This document shows, piece by piece, positions 29,147 to 32,500 of a stretch of 32,500 bases of DNA (position 1 is the stretch's first letter; every line of letters starts with the position of its first letter). Origin of the DNA: Theodoxus fluviatilis. Its lineage: Eukaryota; Mollusca; Gastropoda; Cycloneritida; Neritidae. A program made the position numbers and the translations under genes. The notes beneath the pieces are model-generated. The model worked only from the letters and a program-made list of their open reading frames with translations. It ran no database searches and was not told the origin of the DNA. The DNA lies in contig JAWQFJ010018429.1 of the NCBI GenBank assembly GCA_034096865.1, forward strand, positions 7,501 to 40,000, written 5' to 3'.

Positions 29147-29812
29147 TGTGTGGAGAGATAAGTACAAGCCTCTGAGATAATCTTGTAAACAGGAAGATGA
29201 TTACAAGGAGGAAGGCGAGCCGAAACGCAAACAGGATCACAATTGTCTCCAGTTTCGAAATGCATGTCATTAGTCACACCAGATATTAGTGACTGAGCTC
29301 CAAAGACAAGACAGCCATCAAGACCATCCAACCTCTATCTCTTCCTTTTGGCTTTCTCCCGCTTCACCTGCAGGTCCTCCAAGCAAGGGTGAGAAAGCGG
29401 GCTGCACCCTTCAGCCGCGAGGAGGGACACTGAACGGGAAGTGAGTCGGCACCGGTAAGTCACAATAGCCTCTCTACCCGTGGCCAGCCACCCGTATCTG
29501 GTCAGCGCCTGCGGACAATGCGCCATAGCGGGTGGGTTGTCCATCCACGCCCGGCGGATCCACCCGACAGAGCTGGCTGTTTCCTTCCAGAGCCTTCTCT
29601 CTCAACGAACGCATTTGATCTGTAGTGAAGGCGGATAGGGATGACCCATCCTTTGCCCCCACACAGCCAGGGCTGATCGTGTTTTGACAGGTGATGGCTT
29701 GTTGTGGATGGAGGCGTAGAATGGAACAAAGGCAGGAGGAGGGCTATAGTAACAGGTACCTTAAAGTTGTCGGCAGATATGAAGGAGAGCGAGAGAATAA
29801 ATAGAATTATGC

Positions 29813-29816
<4 letters not shown>
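29147..29816. other. Unassigned, GC-richer part open on minus strand
   Basis: 29340-29660 has exon-like composition. A minus frame reads QMRSLREKALEGNSQLCRVD to a stop at 29474 and follows a fair acceptor (pyrimidine-rich, CACTACAG near 29619). No family is recognised and no donor pairs with it, so no gene is called. Confidence 0.35.

Positions 29817-29868
<52 letters not shown>
29817..29868 (+). repeat. (GA)n microsatellite
   Basis: About 26 pure GA units. Confidence 0.97.
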
Positions 29869-29871
<3 letters not shown>

Positions 29872-30825
29872 TATAAAAGCACAACAAGGGGGCATGAAGA
29901 TCTCACACAGGCACGGAAGACAGCTGTCCCAAGCAGGCAGGTTGAAAAAGGGAAATCATAAGAAAGCAGATGAGCTCTTTGCTGCTTGTCGGGTTGGAGA
30001 TTGCGGTAGCGAAATTCAACATTAAAAAACCAAGCGATGCCTTTAATACTGATTTCGACGTGTCTTCTGGCAACAACGTTTTGTGAATTGGTAAATAGTC
30101 AAGTGCGATGGTCGTCTTTCATAAAGAAAGTTTTTATGTATCCTGGAACAGACAAGGACAACAAAAAAGTTATAGCAGCTGTCTTATCTGATACATAAGT
30201 GTAACTGCTTAAATTAATGCTCTTTCCTAGGAAGTTCACAGTTACCTATGCCCGATTTTTTCTCTCTCATTTTTTCTATTAATCGTATTCATGGGGTGAT
30301 CAGTGGGAGAAATCTGTCCCCAAATCCCAGCATCATGAAAGACCTAGGAAACAGCCCTAGGGTGGACTTGTTTTCCGACAGCAGCACATACGGGTATCAA
30401 CCTGCAATCGGTGGATCTGCGCACAGGGGGCACTGCGGCCTGGGGCACTCTGCGTGACGTCAGCAAAGCTTTGGCCTTAAGTTCGTCCTGGGGACAGGTA
30501 CAGGGTTATCACCCCTGTTGCTTGGAACATCTGTCCCGTCTCCGCTACTGTCAGTCAGCTGTTGCGCATTGAGTGCTGGACAGCGTAGATTCTGAGCTTT
30601 GGAGACACAAGCAGCTCTGTGGCTCCATGGGCACTTTTTGTGCAAACGACTTACTCGAATTGCGCTCCCGCGATAAGCGTTTGCCCAGATAAGTCGCTGT
30701 GACGTGGCGGTGACTACGTAGTAAACATGTTCATGAGAACCCGAAATATATTCGGGCAAAACATAAATCAGACTAATCAACACAATAACCGACGATCTTT
30801 CTAAATTTTTCTTCAGAGTTTAAAA
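29869..30825. other. Unassigned sequence with one CRE-like site
   Basis: 29900-30250 is AT-rich and empty. TGACGTCA occurs at 30455-30462. A 107-codon minus frame at 30460-30783 (ending RTNLRPKLC) has no recognised domain. Confidence 0.45.
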
Positions 30826-30828
30826 TGT

Positions 30829-31223
30829 TTCTTCTTCTTCTTCTTCTTCTTCTTCTTCTTCTTCTTCTTCTTCTTCTTCTTCTTCTTCTTCTTCTTCTTC
30901 TTCTTCTTCTTCTTCTTCTTCTTGTTTTTCTTCTTGTTTTTCTTCTTCCTGTTTTTCTTCTTGTTTTTCATCTTCCTTTTTATCTTCTTCCTGTTTTTCT
31001 TCTTGTTTATCTTCTTCTTCTTTCTTCTTCTTCTTCCTCCTCCTCCTCCTCCTCCTCCTCCTCCTCCTCCTCCTCCTCCTCCTCCTCCTCCTCCTCCTCC
31101 TCCTTATTCTCCTCCTCCTCCTCCTCCTCCCTTCCTCCTCCTCCTCCTCCTCCTCCTCCTCCTCCTCCTCCTCCTCCTCCTCCTCCTCCTCCTCCTCCTC
31201 CTCTTCCTCCTCCTCCTCCTTTC
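30829..31223 (+). repeat. Polypyrimidine (TTC)n then (TCC)n tract
   Basis: About 95 bp of pure TTC lead into TTC/GTTTTTC mixtures and about 190 bp of TCC. Pyrimidine purity on one strand over 400 bp favours triplex formation and length instability. The 235-codon frame starting at 30825 is almost all Leu, Ser and Pro from this tract. Confidence 0.97.
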
Positions 31224-32006
<783 letters not shown>

Positions 32007-32117
32007 TGTTTTATAGATTCGTTTATTTCGGCCGGCGACTCATTACGTAGAAATAAATACATATGTACAAATATAACACATCTGTGTATCAGTTGTATAA
32101 GACACAAAAGAAAATTG
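32007..32117 (-). mobile_element. Possible LINE-like 3' end on minus strand
   Basis: Read on the minus strand it shows TAATGAGTCGCCGGCCGAAA, then TAAACGAATC, and then passes into (TC)n. The layout of TAAT, a GGCCGG-type hairpin, TAAAC and a short repeat parallels the terminus at 15929-15990. The body is cut off by another GA tract at 32118. Confidence 0.4.
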
Positions 32118-32118
32118 T

Positions 32119-32172
<54 letters not shown>

Positions 32173-32180
32173 GAGAAAGA
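32118..32180 (+). repeat. (GA)n microsatellite
   Basis: About 25 GA units with a GACA and a GAAA interruption on the right. Confidence 0.96.
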
Positions 32181-32195
32181 GAGGCAAGCACAAAT

Positions 32196-32239
32196 GCACG
32201 CACGCTCGCACAAACACCACATGCGGGCGCGCACGCTCG

Positions 32240-32297
<58 letters not shown>

Positions 32298-32500
32298 CAC
32301 ACACACACATACACACACATGCAAACACACACACATAAACACACACGCACGCAGGCACACACAAACACACAAACACACACACACAAACATACGCGCACAC
32401 ACACACAAACACACACAAACACACATACACACACACACTCACTCACACACACACACACGCACGTATACACAAACACACACACACGCAAACACACACACAC
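32196..32500 (+). repeat. (CA)n region running off the window
   Basis: CGCA and CACG units lead into about 27 pure CA units at 32241-32293, then degenerate CA with AAAC, ATAC and GCAC variants to the window end. The Cys/Val-rich minus frame is an artefact. Confidence 0.95.

Noticed and set aside
28693..29331. 212-codon Ser/Leu-rich minus-strand ORF
   Set aside because: It is the translation of (GA)n and (GT)n tracts; the short unique ends carry no domain.

Overview
The window looks like intergenic or intronic DNA from an animal genome. It has no operon-like gene packing, no long conserved ORF, an extreme density of simple repeats, dispersed retroposon-like repeats, and poly(A)/AATAAA-type ends. 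One protein fragment is recognisable: the C-terminal end of a non-LTR retrotransposon reverse transcriptase at 8098-8364. Its KLKWYGHV...GRRRGRQRKRW...EWTG pattern is of a type common in molluscs and other marine invertebrates. SINE/LINE tails of the GCGCTATA...(ATT)n kind and abundant (TC)n, (TCTG)n and (TG)n tracts fit a mollusc, possibly a gastropod. That assignment is an inference from repeat style only. I found no tRNA, rRNA, CRISPR array or confident host gene.

Layout. 1-2.5 kb: a retroposon tail with (ATT)n, an unrecognised 266-codon ORF, then (TCTG)n/(TC)n and trinucleotide tracts. 2.5-4.9 kb: three neighbouring minisatellites with 54-, 42- and 45-bp units. 4.9-10.1 kb: a 145-bp foldback element, several copies of a SINE-like family ending in (CATC)n or (CATT)n, a 55-bp minisatellite, a truncated LINE, and a 16-bp repeat with a hairpin. 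10-12.4 kb: low-complexity tracts. 13.1-17.4 kb: copies of a roughly 0.6-kb dispersed repeat, one interrupted by an insert of about 0.9 kb that ends in poly(A), followed by another SINE-like copy. 17.4-20 kb: largely unassigned. 20.0-20.8 kb: a 39-bp purine-rich minisatellite. 21.5-23.2 kb: unrecognised ORFs. 23.3-24.7 kb: a polypyrimidine tract and a striking element whose inverted ends are made of 10-bp tandem units. 26.1 kb: a 26-bp inverted repeat. 27.8-28.15 kb: a minus-strand retroposon tail. 28.4-32.5 kb: mainly (GT)n, (GA)n, (TTC)n/(TCC)n and (CA)n tracts, with a compact cluster of transcription-factor-like motifs at 31.69-31.77 kb.

Most long ORFs here are by-products of repeats, especially trinucleotide tracts and minisatellites whose units are multiples of three. 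Nothing in the window forms a pathway. The best candidates for something undescribed are the 23,855-24,720 inverted-array element, the 5,131-5,277 foldback element, the SINE-like family, the ~0.9-kb insert flanked by unusually long direct repeats, and the 31.7-kb motif cluster.
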